Assembly (NCBI GenBank): GCA_023136725.1
Contig: JAGLQR010000123.1
Span: 1-5,905, forward strand
Length of the DNA: 5,905 nt
From: Candidatus Aminicenantota bacterium
GTDB lineage: Bacteria; Acidobacteriota; Aminicenantia; UBA2199
Reading direction: 5' to 3'
A program made the translations under genes and the position numbers. The notes under the pieces were generated by a model, which saw only the letters and a list, made by a program, of their open reading frames with translations, searched no databases and was not told the DNA's origin. This document shows, in pieces, positions 5,344 to 5,905 of this stretch (the stretch's first letter is position 1; each line of letters opens with the position of its first letter).

Positions 5344-5905
5344 ATGGAACAGGATATTTCTGATAAAAAGATCTTCTTTCTCTCTGATGTTCATTTAGCA
5401 TTCACTGAGGATGAAGATGAACTTGAAAAGAGGGAGAAGCTTTATACATTCCTTGATCATATACGAACCAATGGTGATGTACTTATAATTGCCGGTGATC
5501 TTTTCGACTTTTGGTATGAGTGGAAACATGTTATCCCGAAGTACTGGTTCGGCGTGATTCATAAGATTAGGTCACTTATCGATGACGGGAAAATGGTTTT
5601 TTTTATAACCGGTAACCACGACTTTGAATTCGGACACTACCTGGAAAATGAAGTTGGTATCCATTGTTTCGAAGAGAATGTTGATCTGAAATTCGGTGAA
5701 AAAACTTTCTTCGTCGGGCATGGTGACGGCTTAGCTAAGAAAGATAAGGGCTACAGGTTCATGAAAAGGATCATCAGGAACAGCTTTTCAAAGTTCTTAT
5801 TCAAAACCTTCATCCACCCCGATCTTGGTATGAAGATCGCAAAATGGGCTTCGGGGTCGAGTAGAAAACTTGTGAAGATCGATAAGAACCATTGGAGCAG
5901 TGAGT
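5344..5905 (+). CDS. lpxH: LpxH-type UDP-2,3-diacylglucosamine diphosphatase, 3' partial
   Basis: The 187 visible codons form a calcineurin-like metallophosphoesterase of the LpxH type. LpxH hydrolyses UDP-2,3-diacylglucosamine to lipid X and UMP at the inner face of the cytoplasmic membrane, the fourth step of lipid A synthesis. The two-metal motifs are in order: SDVHLA at 14-19, GDLFDFW at 51-57, GNHDF at 90-94 and GHGDG at 125-129. KHVIPK at 61-66, KGYRFMKRIIR at 135-145 and HPDLGMKIA...SGSSR at 158-174 also fit the roughly 240-260-residue Bacteroidota-type LpxH-like proteins, so about 60 residues, including the last metal-binding histidines, lie beyond the window. The start is secure: an in-frame TAA at 5338 lies just upstream, and the next internal Met falls after the first metal motif. 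No Shine-Dalgarno is present. It follows the DUF5916 gene by 48 bp on the same strand but appears to have its own promoter. A related LpxG-like or other phosphoesterase role cannot be wholly excluded. Confidence 0.88.
   Translation, partial: MEQDISDKKIFFLSDVHLAFTEDEDELEKREKLYTFLDHIRTNGDVLIIAGDLFDFWYEWKHVIPKYWFGVIHKIRSLIDDGKMVFFITGNHDFEFGHYLENEVGIHCFEENVDLKFGEKTFFVGHGDGLAKKDKGYRFMKRIIRNSFSKFLFKTFIHPDLGMKIAKWASGSSRKLVKIDKNHWSSE

Overview
The window looks like chromosomal DNA from an A+T-rich, diderm (LPS-bearing) bacterium. Three observations support this. There is an LpxH-type lipid A biosynthesis enzyme at the right end. Two proteins look like outer-membrane beta-barrels: a small lipoprotein-type barrel and a CBM9-like/DUF5916 protein. 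A secreted six-bladed beta-propeller protein lies between them. Propellers of this kind together with DUF5916 proteins are common in the Bacteroidota/FCB group and in Aminicenantes-like lineages, so I would place the source there. The sequence alone does not settle the phylum. Stops TAA, TAG and TGA are all used, consistent with the standard code.

Layout: (1) Bases 1-587 hold the 3' part of a lysine-rich gene whose C-terminus matches the TPR 'end-of-group' pattern; its reading frame is open to the left edge. (2) Bases 588-1011 are a 424-bp non-coding stretch packed with dispersed-repeat-type sequence and hairpins. Much of it (621-902) is bracketed by a 17/18-nt imperfect inverted repeat. (3) Bases 1012-1869 encode a lipoprotein-signal beta-barrel protein. 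It converges with, and overlaps by 15 bp, (4) the minus-strand beta-propeller gene (1855-2931). (5) A 123-bp divergent promoter region separates the propeller gene from (6) the large CBM9-like/DUF5916 gene (3055-5295). (7) A 48-bp gap holding a good sigma70-like promoter leads into (8) the 5' part of an lpxH-like gene (5344 to the window end, 187 complete codons visible).

The genes share an envelope theme: three exported or outer-membrane proteins plus an enzyme of lipid A synthesis. They do not form one obvious operon, because orientations alternate and each gene has plausible signals of its own. I see no mobile-element gene, CRISPR array, tRNA or rRNA, and no clear evidence of an undescribed system. 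The most unusual items are the inverted-repeat-bounded repeat mosaic at 621-902 and the apparently leaderless lpxH-like transcript.
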